Assembly (NCBI GenBank): GCA_949316235.1
Contig: OX438751.1
Span: 3,558,413 to 3,622,412 of the forward strand
Source of the DNA: Oegoconia quadripuncta
Lineage: Eukaryota; Arthropoda; Insecta; Lepidoptera; Autostichidae
DNA: 64,000 nt
Direction of reading: 5' to 3'
Positions 46,101 to 52,581 of the stretch are shown here, in pieces. Each line of letters starts with the position of its first letter. The stretch's first letter is position 1. Position numbers and translations under genes: made by a program. Below the pieces are notes generated by a model that worked only from the letters and a program-made list of their open reading frames with translations, was not told the DNA's origin and searched no databases.

Positions 46101-49061
46101 TTCATGAGAGCCAAACCGTTCAGTCTGTTTTCACTCGTGTTGCTCAAGTAGTTTTTCAGTCTTCAAAAATACCATTCTAGACTGAAAAGCTACTCAAAGT
46201 CAAAGTCAAAAATGCTTTATTTTGTAGGTACACAGAGTACACTTAAAATAGTCAATTTTATATTTTTTAAGCTACTGCTTGTTCAAAATGCAATTTTTCC
46301 CTGAGAAGAACCTGCAAGAGAAGAAGAAGCAAGAAACTCGAAGGGTTGCTCTTTTAAATTCAGGCTTTGATTTTACATAAAGGTTTTTATATTACATAAA
46401 GGTTTTATATTTCATTATAAGTAAATTGTGAAATAGCCTGGCATGCGAACGACCTGATTATGTTCAGGGATGATTATCATCTAAATAGTCTGATATTTTA
46501 TAATATGCTCTGTTAATAAGTTTCTGTTTTACAGTATCTTTAAATTTATTGAGAGCAAGATTTTGTATATCAACTGGAACCTTATTGAAAAAGCTTGTCA
46601 CAAATTTTGGACTTTTCGTGCCTTGTAAGCGCACGAGACATACTAAACTCTTTAGTACTCCTACCCACCAGATATGCTCAAAACTGCCCTATGACTCGTA
46701 TATTCGTAAATTATAATAAGCAATTCTCAGATTTAGATCCATTCAGTCTTACGAAAGCTGCATTTGTATCTAGGGTTACAAAATGTTTGAAGGACAAGAA
46801 TTATTCATGATATGACTTTACTAATAAATTATAATAATTACGATTTCTCTACGCATGCATACGCAGCCACACACTCACATCACAATACACACTCACCCCC
46901 TCACACACACGCAAACTCGCACACGCACACACACACACACACAAACACACGCACACGCACACACCTCACACGCAGGCAATTACAATACTGAAGGGCACAA
47001 TAATTGGTTTAACATTTTCTTGTAACTAAGTTGTTATGCTTCTGCTATAAAGTCACTTTAAAATCATGGAACTATTCAAATAATAAAAGAGTATTAATGT
47101 GAAGTAATATATCGAAACCTGTTATTGGCTATATTTATGAATTACTTGTTACATTGTACTTACTATTAAGAAAGCTGTTGGTTTCTTGAATAAATAAATA
47201 AATAAAAGCGTATTTGAATGAATTACTGACTTTTTGATTGACCTGCAAGTTTATCTTTATTTCTTGTATTGACATCACGTTTATCACTATTTTTCCTAAA
47301 TGATGCTATATTTTTTTGACATACCTACATTAGATTTTCCAAAAATGTACTGTGACGACCAAGGGAGCAGTGAAAACAGACCAAAATTTGGAGCAATATG
47401 TAAAAGTTTGGATATAGTTTTTGATTGCATTTATTTAGATATTTCAAAGCATAATTATCAGTTTCAATAATATTTACAACATTTCAGGGGGAGGTTTATA
47501 CCTTGTATAAATTGCTTGGTTCCACATTCCGCCAGAGTCGCGATTTTAACCAAATTGATAGGTTGATAATAGTTGGTGGGTGCACACAGGGCAGCCCACA
47601 GCCGTGCGCGGTGCGTGCGGGCGCGGCGCACGCGGGACACTTCCACTGCTGCGCCTTCTGCTCCTCGGGCGGCCGGCGCGACGCGGCCTGCGGCTGCGGC
47701 TCCTCCATGGGCGGCGGGTACAAGGGTAACCATCATCATCTCATAATTCGTATATTTATTGCATTACACATGTATAGCTGCAATACATAGGTAAGTACTA
47801 ACATACACATGTACCTCTGAGGGATATCTATGTTATTAATGTCGTTTCAATTAGGTACCAATAGTTATAATTTTTATTAAGCGCCATATGTATTTTTTTT
47901 ATCCACAACGGGTTAGCACTTAACCTCAATCACACCTGATGTTAAGTGAAGATGAGGCCGAAGGTGGTAGCGTACTGACCCGGAAACCCCATCTTATTTG
48001 GGGGACTGGCTATCTTATCTTTGACAACCGGGACACAACAATGCTATTAACATTGCTGTTTGGCGGCTGATTTAGATAAGATGGTGGTAGCTAGCCAGGC
48101 GGACATTTAATATGCCCTACCACCAACCAAACCGAGTACTAAATATGTACCCCGCTGAGGATCGAACCCGTGACCTCCGAAACGTAAACCCAATGATGTT
48201 TACATTGAGCCACGGAGGCGGTCGTTTTGACGACTCCAATATATTAGAATTGATGTCGACGATCTGATGGAGCCAGGAGATGGATGGTGGAAATGAAATG
48301 TTTAGTTCTTTAAACTACATTTTTTTTTTTATGAATTTGACTATATTGAGTATTTAGCCAACAACAAGTTAGAATTACGTAAATATTAAAGCGAGGAAAC
48401 ATTTAATTACAACAAAAGTTTTATAGATTTGCAAAATATTTACAAAAAAATTTGGAACAGGACAAAGGACAGAGGTTTTGATTATGACAGGAAGGGAAGG
48501 ATCAATACAAAGTAAAGATTAAAGAAAGAAGAATAGATAGGTAGGTAGGCACAGCAGACGGTCTCCAAGTTGCAAGAACTGGGGTTGGAAGCTCTTCGTC
48601 ATCCGCCCTACTCACCAGACCTTGCGCCTACAGAGTACTACTTTTTCCAGAATTTGGATAACTTCTTGGCAGGAAAAAAATTCAGTATCCGAGAGGCAGT
48701 ACAAAATGCCTTTGAAGAATTTGTTGCCTCCCGTCCAGCTGATTTCTTTAAGAAGGGCGTCAATAAACTGCCACTGCGTTGGCAAAGATGCATTGATTGC
48801 ATGGATGATTACTTCGATTAATACAAATAAAAAATACATGAAAAAAATTCGTTTAAATTTTTTCAAACAAAACGGCAATTTCATAGGTAGAGACCTATAA
48901 TTACAGATACATATTATTGATTTGTTTACTCGTGTGATGTGGCAGGGTGCGGGCACGGGCACGCGGGCTGGCCGGGCGCGCGCCACTGGTCGTGCTGCGG
49001 CAGCACGCGCCGCCACGGGCCCTGCACGCGCCCCTCGCAGCTCTACCAGTTCTCGCTTTAA
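24841..49061 (+). CDS. TRIM45: TRIM45-type RING/B-box/filamin protein, complete 11-exon gene
   Basis: Exons: 24841-25174, 37472-37617, 39657-39833, 41966-42142, 42924-43100, 43476-43673, 44246-44459, 45297-45388, 45462-45614, 47590-47725, 48946-49061. All introns are GT-AG, phases agree, and the CDS totals 1920 nt (639 aa; human TRIM45 is about 580 aa). The RING uses C70-x2-C73, C85-x-H87-x2-C90-x2-C93 and C171-x2-C174, so a Ser/Gly-rich loop of 77 residues (mostly exon 2) separates the last Cys pair. B-box 1 is at about 211-255 and B-box 2 at about 261-295. An Arg/Glu-rich coiled coil covers about 300-430. A filamin-type repeat covers about 440-565 (AYLLAVTLNNKPIKGSP). The C-terminus is rich in Cys and His (HFHCCAFCSSGG, CGHGHAGW, HWSCCG), a hallmark of TRIM45. 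The family acts as a RING E3 ubiquitin ligase in signalling; substrates here are unknown. The start has no competing upstream in-frame ATG seen nearby. The stop codon overlaps a MITE insertion. Confidence 0.93.
25800..25840 (+). repeat. LINE 3' end with GAATT tail (TRIM45 intron 1)
   Basis: AATAAAGAATTGAATTGAAT is the sense 3' end of a non-LTR retrotransposon with short tail repeats. Confidence 0.5.
25880..26062 (+). mobile_element. Helitron-like 3' terminus
   Basis: It ends GCGAAGCCGCGGGCAAAAGC then CTAG before T. A GC hairpin followed by CTRR fits Helitron 3' ends and is a common lepidopteran repeat terminus. The 5' end was not located. Confidence 0.4.
26660..26897 (+). repeat. SINE family C, copy 5
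   Basis: GGTGGTAGGGCATTTTAAAT through GTGTTGGGGTTTCCGGGTCA to an A run. Plus orientation, lacking the tRNA-like head. Confidence 0.8.
26983..27020 (-). repeat. SINE family D fragment
   Basis: GGCCATAATCCACCACATTG and CCCAGTGCGGA match the middle of family D only. Confidence 0.5.
27039..27402. mobile_element. MITE family F, copy 4
   Basis: Left CCGGATGAGGTTTTTTGCCG and right CTCATCCGGTAT inverted ends, with an interior in the same orientation as copy 2. Confidence 0.75.
27903..28025 (-). repeat. SINE family C, copy 6 (3' part)
   Basis: Poly-T, then AACGGGTTAGATCTAAACCT, CCTGATGTTAAGTGAAGATG and AGGCCAAAGG. It then diverges from the family. Confidence 0.65.
28026..29600. other. TRIM45 intron 1 segment, no gene seen
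   Basis: AT-rich. About 28855-28925 on the minus strand has a B-box-like GTTCGAGTCC in a tRNA-like setting (SINE-head relic?), and 29370-29420 shows a short piece of SINE B head (GCGAAACCAACGG). No coding exon was recognised. Confidence 0.35.
29601..30180 (+). mobile_element. element M (ACCCGACAGC ends), copy 1, split by mariner MITE B
   Basis: The left end AAAACCCGACAGCGTATTTT and GATCAAGACGAATC match 62775-62968. MITE B then interrupts it, and ACACTCGAAAAACATTAGG resumes after it. Confidence 0.6.
29760..30168. mobile_element. mariner-type MITE B
   Basis: Inverted ends GGTCTTTACCTATGAAATTA and CCAATTTCATAGGTAAGGAC, with TA to the right. The interior matches MITE A without its nested insert (GATATTTTTTAAT region continuous here), so this copy serves as an empty-site reference for A. 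Confidence 0.75.
30340..30830 (-). mobile_element. element M, copy 2 (inverted), split by SINE A
   Basis: GTTTTTCGAGTGTATGCATG, GAAGTGCAAGGTGTCGATAG and, after the SINE, CCAACATGGCGCCCGC read as the reverse complement of 62775-62968. Confidence 0.6.
30512..30772 (+). repeat. SINE family A, copy 3
   Basis: ACTGGTTAAACTCTGACCAC, a diverged B-box GGTTTGAATCC, AGATGGCGCTGTGTGTATGT and an AT tail. Nested in element M copy 2. Confidence 0.8.
31136..31509. mobile_element. MITE family F, copy 5
   Basis: Left ATACCGATGAGTTTTTTTAC. The interior has the same orientation as copy 1 (TTCATTTATTTAATTTATTG, GGAATAGGCTACAAACGTGA). The right inverted repeat is degraded (TAGCTACGGAAAAAA). Confidence 0.65.
31551..31830 (+). 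repeat. SINE family A, copy 4
   Basis: GACGACGACCTGTTTGGTAT head, B-box GGTTCGAATCC, GATGAATACGGACATGTGTA body and AGATGGCGCTGTGTGTATGT. Its tail runs directly into the 11-bp array. Confidence 0.85.
31807..32295. repeat. (TTTATTTATTA)n tandem array, about 44 units
   Basis: An 11-bp unit repeats for about 490 bp, almost perfect, with one visible variant (TATTAATTAT at 32191-32200). It begins in the tail of a SINE A. All plus frames are open only because the unit has no stop codon; the predicted FIIYLLFIYYL repeats are not a protein. Confidence 0.95.
32296..33690. other. TRIM45 intron 1 segment with an antisense LINE-like tail
   Basis: From about 33078 a T run followed by CATTTATTTATTAGGACCAC looks like an antisense retrotransposon 3' end. 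The rest holds no recognised gene. Confidence 0.4.
33691..33943 (+). mobile_element. Helitron-like element, 3' terminus
   Basis: GCTGGACGGATTTGGATGAA leads to CGCGGACGAAGTCGCGGACG and CTAG at 33940-33943 before T. CGCG...CGCG forms a small hairpin. A familiar lepidopteran repeat ending; the start is uncertain. Confidence 0.45.
34069..34244. mobile_element. palindromic foldback element G, copy 2, with expanded arms
   Basis: Same ends and loop as copy 1, but both arms carry extra repeats of TAAAC / GTTTA (CTAAACTAACCTAAACTAAA on the left, TTAGTTTAGTTTAGTTTAGT on the right). Confidence 0.8.
34467..34620 (+). repeat. tRNA-derived SINE, family E (single copy here)
   Basis: The head has GGTTGGCTCAGTGG and B-box GGTTCGATTCCCGG, followed by a body with no other copy in the window. 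An intact tRNA fold was not convincing. Confidence 0.5.
34655..34730 (-). repeat. LINE 3' end remnant (antisense)
   Basis: ATACAATACAAATACTCTTT then ATTGCACAAAATAAATT, antisense of a non-LTR 3' end with ATTGT-type tail units. Confidence 0.4.
35043..35299 (-). repeat. SINE family C, copy 7 (internally deleted)
   Basis: Poly-T, the family body, then at about 35255 a jump directly to the tRNA-like head (ATTCGTAAACCCAATGTTGT), skipping the block with ACCACCAACCAAACCG. Confidence 0.8.
35300..37471. other. TRIM45 intron 1, last part, no gene seen
   Basis: Holds an antisense LINE-like tail at about 36345 (ATCAATCAAATACGCTTTAT) and a diverged repeat at about 36838-36950 shared with 7937-8045. The 60-75 codon frames at 35666-36036 and 37151-37345 have no recognised similarity. 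Confidence 0.4.
37472..37617 (+). CDS. TRIM45: TRIM45 exon 2 (RING loop insert)
   Basis: The acceptor is TTTTCAG and the donor is GTATAA. It encodes a low-complexity Gly/Ser/Asp stretch (SANGSAGSGYESDLRRSGSD) ending ILTRK. Phases 1 to 0 fit both neighbours. It has weak conservation by itself and is supported by splice sites and frame. Confidence 0.85.
37679..37730 (-). repeat. retrotransposon tail fragment, (ATGT)n type
   Basis: TACATACATAAAGTCACGCC matches the 3' end of the fragment nested in MITE A (CATACATAATGTCACGCC). Confidence 0.45.
39006..39200. repeat. dispersed repeat P, copy 1
   Basis: CTATCCCAAATGGGGTGGTC and CTTGAAACAACATCCACG are shared with 52125-52400. It contains a short palindrome TGTTTGGTACATCTCTATGT then ACCAAACA. 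Confidence 0.5.
39303..39470 (-). repeat. LINE 3' UTR remnant (antisense), copy 1
   Basis: GATAGATAGATAAAGCCTTT, TTTGTTTCCACAGACACACA and GTGTGTGCTGCAGCAGTACA match the copy at 41405-41770. Confidence 0.5.
39657..39833 (+). CDS. TRIM45: TRIM45 exon 3 (end of RING, start of B-box 1)
   Basis: It encodes the final RING pair CPTC, PLGGISALPLN and the first B-box 1 pair CDLC. The acceptor is TTCCAG and the donor is GTAACT. It is 177 nt, phase 0 on both sides. Confidence 0.93.
39896..40170 (-). repeat. SINE family A, copy 5
   Basis: Full inverted copy. The head at the right begins (GAC)n on the minus strand, and the B-box reads GGTTCGAATCCCGC on that strand. It lies 63 bp after the TRIM45 exon 3 donor. 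Confidence 0.85.
40506..40575 (+). repeat. SINE family C, copy 8 (3' part)
   Basis: CCTCATCTTCACTTAACATC then GTACGAACCCCTTGTGCATA and an A run. Confidence 0.7.
41405..41770 (-). repeat. LINE 3' UTR remnant (antisense), copy 2
   Basis: AGATAGATAAACGTTTATTT, GTGTGTGCTGCAGTGGCACA and GGGCCATAGTTTCTGGCAG, shared with 39303-39470. Confidence 0.5.
41966..42142 (+). CDS. TRIM45: TRIM45 exon 4 (B-box 1 end, B-box 2 start)
   Basis: It encodes RCNQC, SICSSCGEAHGRQKSTARHS and FCSQHPKAELSVYCATCQQ. It is 177 nt, phase 0, with a CCCAG acceptor and GTTTGT donor. Confidence 0.93.
42924..43100 (+). CDS. TRIM45: TRIM45 exon 5 (B-box 2 end, coiled-coil start)
   Basis: It encodes VVCRDCCLISHSGHAL and then an Arg/Ala/Glu-rich helical region. 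It is 177 nt, phase 0, flanked by CAG and GTAAGT, and clearly more GC-rich than the flanking introns. Confidence 0.92.
43476..43673 (+). CDS. TRIM45: TRIM45 exon 6 (coiled coil)
   Basis: It encodes a charged helical stretch (VEAEVQTWADQYRRAVEAHG, YRKRVEDQSKELDN). It is 198 nt, phase 0, with a TTCCAG acceptor and GTAAGA donor. Confidence 0.9.
43897..43955 (+). repeat. SINE family C, copy 9 (3' end)
   Basis: ATCAGGTGTGATTGAGGTCA, then CGTGCATAAAAAAAA. TRIM45 intron 6. Confidence 0.7.
44246..44459 (+). CDS. TRIM45: TRIM45 exon 7 (coiled-coil end, start of filamin region)
   Basis: It encodes LLSEAKEDELLSLSGAVLRR and then CELRFAPTATV and CLLTTE. It ends in phase 1 before GTAAGT; the acceptor is GACAG. 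Confidence 0.9.
44740..45260. other. TRIM45 intron 7, probable retroelement relic
   Basis: GAGAGGCCTGTACCCG with GGCTGATGAGG near 45190-45230 resembles the 3' end of a common lepidopteran non-LTR family, and AGCTGTGCCCAGCAGTAGG at 45411 is similar. No intact frame. Confidence 0.35.
45297..45388 (+). CDS. TRIM45: TRIM45 exon 8 (filamin-type repeat)
   Basis: It encodes the continuation of the filamin-like fold (ILELRDSSGERIWCGGEQ). The acceptor is TTGCAG and the donor is GTCGGT, a weaker but valid GT. Phases 1 to 0 fit. The following intron is only 73 nt. Confidence 0.87.
45462..45614 (+). CDS. TRIM45: TRIM45 exon 9 (filamin-type repeat)
   Basis: It encodes VTDRTDGTYTIAFTPSSPGA then YLLAVTLNNKPIK, a clear filamin-repeat signature. 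It is 153 nt, phase 0, with a TTCCAG acceptor and GTATGT donor. Confidence 0.93.
46198..46614 (-). pseudogene. LINE 3' fragment: RT C-terminus and 3' UTR
   Basis: On the minus strand SFFNKVPVDIQNLALNKFKD, TVKQKLINRAYYKISDYLDD and a stop at about 46460 match the C-terminal style of lepidopteran non-LTR polyproteins. The 3' UTR ends AATAAAGCATTTTTGACTTT with TTTGAC tail units. A 3' UTR-only copy is at 49636-49875. Confidence 0.65.
46615..47207 (+). pseudogene. second LINE 3' fragment, head-to-head with the first
   Basis: The plus frame LLPTRYAQNCPMTRIFVNYN then KQFSDLDPF and CLKDKNYS ends at 46810. A long 3' UTR with a CA-rich tract follows, ending TTTCTTGAATAAATAAATAA. This is a retrotransposon C-terminus and tail. 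Assignment to a clade is not possible by eye. Confidence 0.5.
46875..46970. repeat. CA-rich microsatellite
   Basis: Interrupted (CA)n with CG and CT changes, inside the LINE 3' UTR. Confidence 0.8.
47241..47350. repeat. dispersed repeat, second copy of the window-start repeat
   Basis: GACCTGCAAGTTTATCTTTA ... CCTAAATGATGCTATATTTT, matching positions 5-110. Confidence 0.65.
47590..47725 (+). CDS. TRIM45: TRIM45 exon 10 (filamin end, Cys-rich tail)
   Basis: It encodes GSPQPCAVRAG and then HFHCCAFCSSGGRRDAACGC and GSSMGGGYK. It ends in phase 1 before GTAACC. It is very GC-rich compared with the flanking introns. Long open frames on the opposite strand here are a by-product of this composition. 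Confidence 0.93.
47895..48221 (-). repeat. SINE family C, copy 10 (full length)
   Basis: Poly-T, complete body, and tRNA-like head at the right (GGATCGAACCCGTGACCTCC, CCACGGAGGCGG). TRIM45 intron 10. Confidence 0.85.
48553..48898 (+). pseudogene. mariner transposase, 3' end only, with right terminal repeat
   Basis: The open frame LQELGLEALRHPPYSPDLAP, TEYYFFQNLDNFLAGKKFSI ends at 48821. HPPYSPDLAPTEYYFF carries the third catalytic Asp of mariner transposases. The right end GGCAATTTCATAGGTAGAGA is the inverted repeat shared with MITEs A and B. The N-terminal two thirds are missing. TRIM45 intron 10. Confidence 0.85.
48946..49061 (+). CDS. TRIM45: TRIM45 exon 11 (C-terminus, stop made with a MITE)
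   Basis: The acceptor is GGCAG. It encodes GCGHGHAGWPGARHWSCCGS, TRRHGPCTRPSQLYQFSL and then TAA at 49059-49061. The last base of the stop codon is the first base of the MITE at 49061-49419. Confidence 0.93.
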
Positions 49062-49419
49062 GGTCTTAGCATACGTGACGGGTAATTTCTCGGACGGAAC
49101 GGAGACGGGAAGGGTATAGTTCCTAACGTGAAAGTGGTTTTAAAACATACGTACAGTGACGGTGTTCAACGATAGTCGTGCTAGTGCTGCAACCATATTT
49201 CAGCACAAAATCTTCGATTTTACTTTTGAAGAACTAGCAATGGTTGCCGTAGCATTAGATGAAGAAGATGCCATAACGATGTTTTTTCTATTGCCGTCCC
49301 GCTCCGCCCGTGTTTCTCGCCACGTGTATTTTATTGCTATGTTTTCAAATGCAACGATGTCAAAAAATCGTCCCGTTCCGTCCGGCACGAGAATAAACAC
49401 GTCACGTATGCTAAGACCT
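49061..49419 (+). mobile_element. Harbinger-type MITE inserted in the TRIM45 stop codon
   Basis: The terminal inverted repeats are AGGTCTTAGCATACGTGACG, identical over 20 bases at both ends. TTA is duplicated at 49058-49060 and 49420-49422, as expected for PIF/Harbinger elements. The interior shows an open stretch with EELAMVAVALDEEDAITMFF that vaguely recalls the N-terminus of Harbinger nucleases, but that part is weak. The element forms the start of the TRIM45 3' UTR. Confidence 0.85.
49392..49397 (+). promoter_or_regulatory. candidate TRIM45 polyadenylation signal inside the MITE
   Basis: AATAAA lies 331 bases after the stop codon, just inside the right terminal repeat of the MITE. Whether it is used is not known. 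Confidence 0.3.
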
Positions 49420-49635
49420 TTAGAGGGATTCGATGCAGCAGGACCGCATCTCTTTCCGTGGGCAAAGAATACTTGTCTGCTAACCTAACACCTTAGGGAT
49501 GATAATATTAAGCACTACTTTGCGTCCTGTGTAAATAATTCATTGATACGTACACGCGGAGCTGTTGCTTTCCGATCGTGAAAATGCTATGGCGTATGAC
49601 TAACTTTTGCATTAATATGAGCCGCGACAAAATGC

Positions 49636-49875
49636 TGAGTCAAAGTCAAAGTCAAAAATGCTTTATTTTGTAGGTAAACAGAGTACACTTAAAATAGTCA
49701 ATTTTACATTTTTTAAGCTACTGCTTGTTCAAAATGCAATATTCCCCTGAGAAGAACAAGCAAGAAACTCGAAGGGTTGCTCTTTTAAAATCAGGCTTTG
49801 ATTTTACATAAAGGTTTTTATATTACAAACAGGTTTTTATATTTCATTGTTAATTGTGATGTTAACGATCTAAGA
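49636..49875 (-). repeat. LINE 3' UTR copy (antisense)
   Basis: Closely matches 46198-46440: TCAAAGTCAAAAATGCTTTA, CTACTGCTTGTTCAAAATGC, GAAACTCGAAGGGTTGCTCT. No coding part. Confidence 0.75.
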
Positions 49876-50070
49876 ATGTACTGACGCGAAGAATGTACAG
49901 TTGGACTGTACCTGCAATACTATTACCACTGTTTACGAAGAACAAGCCAACTCTCGATTTTCTTTGTATGAAACTTTATATTGTCTAATGGTGAAATGAA
50001 ACATATATAAAAATATGGGAATATGGTTTTCGAACAATTAAAATTCGAAAAAAAATGTAATAGGTAAAAT

Positions 50071-50335
50071 GACGACCTGTTTAGTGTAGTGGCTAGGAAC
50101 TCTGACCACTATACCAAAAGGTTGCGGGTTCGAATCCCGCTAGGGGCATATGTTTATGTGATGAATACGGACATGTGTACCCGAGTTATGGATGTTTTCA
50201 TTTATAATAAGTATTTATTTACAAAAAAATATGTATTTATGTAGTATATCAACCATCTGGTATCCACAACACAAGGTATAGTTGCTTAAAGTGGAACTAG
50301 ATGGCGCTGTGTGTATGTCAAGGATATTTATTTAT
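50071..50335 (+). repeat. SINE family A, copy 6
   Basis: GACGACCTGTTTAGTGTAGT head, B-box GGTTCGAATCC, AGATGGCGCTGTGTGTATGT and a TTTATT tail. Confidence 0.85.
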
Positions 50336-50781
50336 TTAAACTGATAGGTAACCACAGTGAGCACTAAATACAGAGCATCATTTAAAAAAAAACAATTATC
50401 CGAAATTAATAGCTCTGTACTATATAGGGATAAACATAGGTACATAAAATTAATGTCTACGACTTTGGTATTACCGATGCTCGAATTCATCATGGAAATA
50501 TTTTTGCCTAGCAAAATTCAAACTCACCATTGTACGATTATAGCACCTAAGTTATTTTATAAAAAATAAATATATACTTATTTATCTGATTTAAGATTTT
50601 TGTTTTCACATCCCTCTTACATAGGTAAGTACTTGAAGAGTGTTACACGAGTTTCCCTCATAATTTATATGAAAATTATGCACTCATCTCACTAGATAGA
50701 AACAACCATTCTATCTTTTCCAGAATGTTGTATTCCAAGGCAATCTTTCAAGTTATAAATTCCAATTCGGATAGCACAATT

Positions 50782-50985
50782 GACGACCGATTGATATAGT
50801 GGATAGTGATCCTGTCAGCGAAACCAACGGTTGGGGGTTCGAATCCCGCGAGGGTAAATGTTTGTGTGACGAATAGGAATATTTATTCCCGAGTCATAGA
50901 TGTTTATACATATTTATGTAGGTATGTTTATCCGTTATCTACCATAGCACAAGATTTGCTCAGATTGGGACTAGATGACTGTACG
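50782..50985 (+). repeat. SINE family B, copy 4
   Basis: GACGACCGATTGATATAGTG head, GGTTCGAATCC B-box, body to GATTGGGACTAGATGA. The tail is truncated. Confidence 0.8.
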
Positions 50986-51147
50986 GGAGTACAGTCAATG
51001 TTACACTTGACGTGCGGTCGACTGTACAAGGCTAATCGGAAAGGAGGTTGTTAGGTATCCCGAATAGAACACATTTCCATGATACAAAATGTATAAATCG
51101 AAAATAAATCGTCTCTACATACAAGAGTGAAATACCAGCTGCACTAA

Positions 51148-51480
51148 GGCCCGTATTAATAAACCATTCTCAAGATTGAGAACAGTCTTGTGACTGGTCT
51201 CAAGTAAACATGTTGATTAATAAACCTAACTTGAGGCTTGACAAGCATGTGCACACTGAAGCAGTACTCACTTGAGAGGTGCGCGTATTAATAAACGAAA
51301 CTCACGACTACCATTCATTCGCCGCCGAGGTGTATACTTCAGTAGTGATCTCAACTGAGTAAACCTCAAGATTGGTTTATTAATTAGCATGGAGCTTGAG
51401 ATAGCTTCAACTTCTTAAGACGCATCTCGGGTGATATAGCCTCAAGATTTGTATTGAGATTGCTTTATTTATACGGGCCT
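51148..51480. mobile_element. CTCAAG-rich foldback element I, copy 2
   Basis: Ends GGCCCGTATTAATAAACCAT and TTATTTATACGGGCC are inverted; TAAG abuts both ends. The interior is shared with the copies at 22970 and 52582. Confidence 0.75.
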
Positions 51481-51484
51481 AAGT

Positions 51485-51633
51485 GTGCCGTATTAAATTA
51501 ACTGATCTTGAGATTAAGATGGTGTCTCAGTCTCAATACCATTTTTTTTATACTGTGACATGCAACAGGTTCTCAAGCCTCATCTTGAGGTCATCTCAAT
51601 CTTGAGAACAGTTTATTAATATATGGGCCTAAA
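51485..51633. mobile_element. CTCAAG-rich foldback element I, deleted copy
   Basis: GTGCCGTATTAAATTAACTG to TTATTAATATATGGGCC, same ends but about 150 bp with the middle lost. Directly adjacent to copy 2. Confidence 0.6.
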
Positions 51634-51664
51634 TAATAATTCTTTTCGGGTTAGTACCCTTTCA

Positions 51665-51730
51665 GACTATCGAACCCGCGACCTCAGTTCTGTAAACCTC
51701 ATAGTTTAATTTAGTCACAGAGATCGAACA
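51665..51730 (-). repeat. SINE tRNA-like head fragment
   Basis: CGAACCCGCGACCTCAG and AAACCTCATAGTTTAATTTA resemble a family C-type head only. Confidence 0.4.
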
Positions 51731-52124
51731 GTCAAATTTGACGCCAACAACAAAAAAAAACAATATTCAGTACAATTACACTTTATTTTCATAAAACAAT
51801 TCTTGCTTAAAACTCGATTTCAGAAACACTGAAGTTTTTATAAAATCCATCGAAAGGGACCTCGCAATTTATATACAGATTTCTTGATCCCGTCATTAAA
51901 AGTGTTATTTTAGTTCTATTAAATACAATATAGTTCATTTTTACTACATTACTGTAAATTTTAAATAATACGAGCAATATTTTATAGCTAATTGAAGGAA
52001 ATAAACTAAGGACACTTTTACAGATTTACGCTAAAAATTACATAATGCAGTTACTATAATTACTAATTACATGTTGTGATGGTAGTACTTTGGGTCCCAG
52101 CTTACATTTTACGCAATACATATA

Positions 52125-52430
52125 CGACCTTTATCCCAAATAGAGTGGTCAGAGATATCCCAAACAAGAGTTGCAGTTGACCTCAATCATACCCGATGTT
52201 AAGTGAAGATGGGGCCGAAGGTGGAAGCGCACTGACCCGGAAACCCCATCCTATTTGGGGCACCGGCTATCTTATCTCTGACAATCGGAACACTACAGTG
52301 CTATTAACATTGCTGTTTGGCGGCAGATTTAGATAAGATAATGCTTGAAACAACATCCACGATTCACCCTTCCAAATATACATAAATGCACATTGTACAT
52401 CTGGATGTTTTTAGGTGTAAATTGACTTAA
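52125..52430. repeat. dispersed repeat P, copy 2, split by SINE C
   Basis: CCTTTATCCCAAATAGAGTG lies left, and CTTGAAACAACATCCACG right, of the SINE at 52165-52342. Confidence 0.5.
52165..52342 (-). repeat. SINE family C, copy 11 (both ends truncated)
   Basis: GACCTCAATCATACCCGATG to TTGGCGGCAGATTTAGATAA. Confidence 0.75.
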
Positions 52431-52581
52431 ACATTTCCAGTAAGTAGTGCATAATAATTAAGCTACTGAGATCCCAAACACTACCATGAAAATTAACCGT
52501 AACTACAATTATGTAATTTTATACGTATCAATTAGATAATTTAAAAATACAAATTAAAATGTTGCCAGCTCACATTGTATA

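Noticed and set aside
47464..47790. Open frames of 75-95 codons on both strands
   Set aside because: They overlap TRIM45 exon 10 in wrong frames or on the wrong strand. Only the frame with HCCAFCSSGG is real.
48612..49016. 134-codon minus frame
   Set aside because: It crosses the mariner fragment, intron and TRIM45 exon 11 in antisense. No conserved motif.
49156..49488. 110-codon plus frame after TRIM45 as a separate gene
   Set aside because: It lies almost wholly inside the MITE and runs through its end; at most a transposase remnant.
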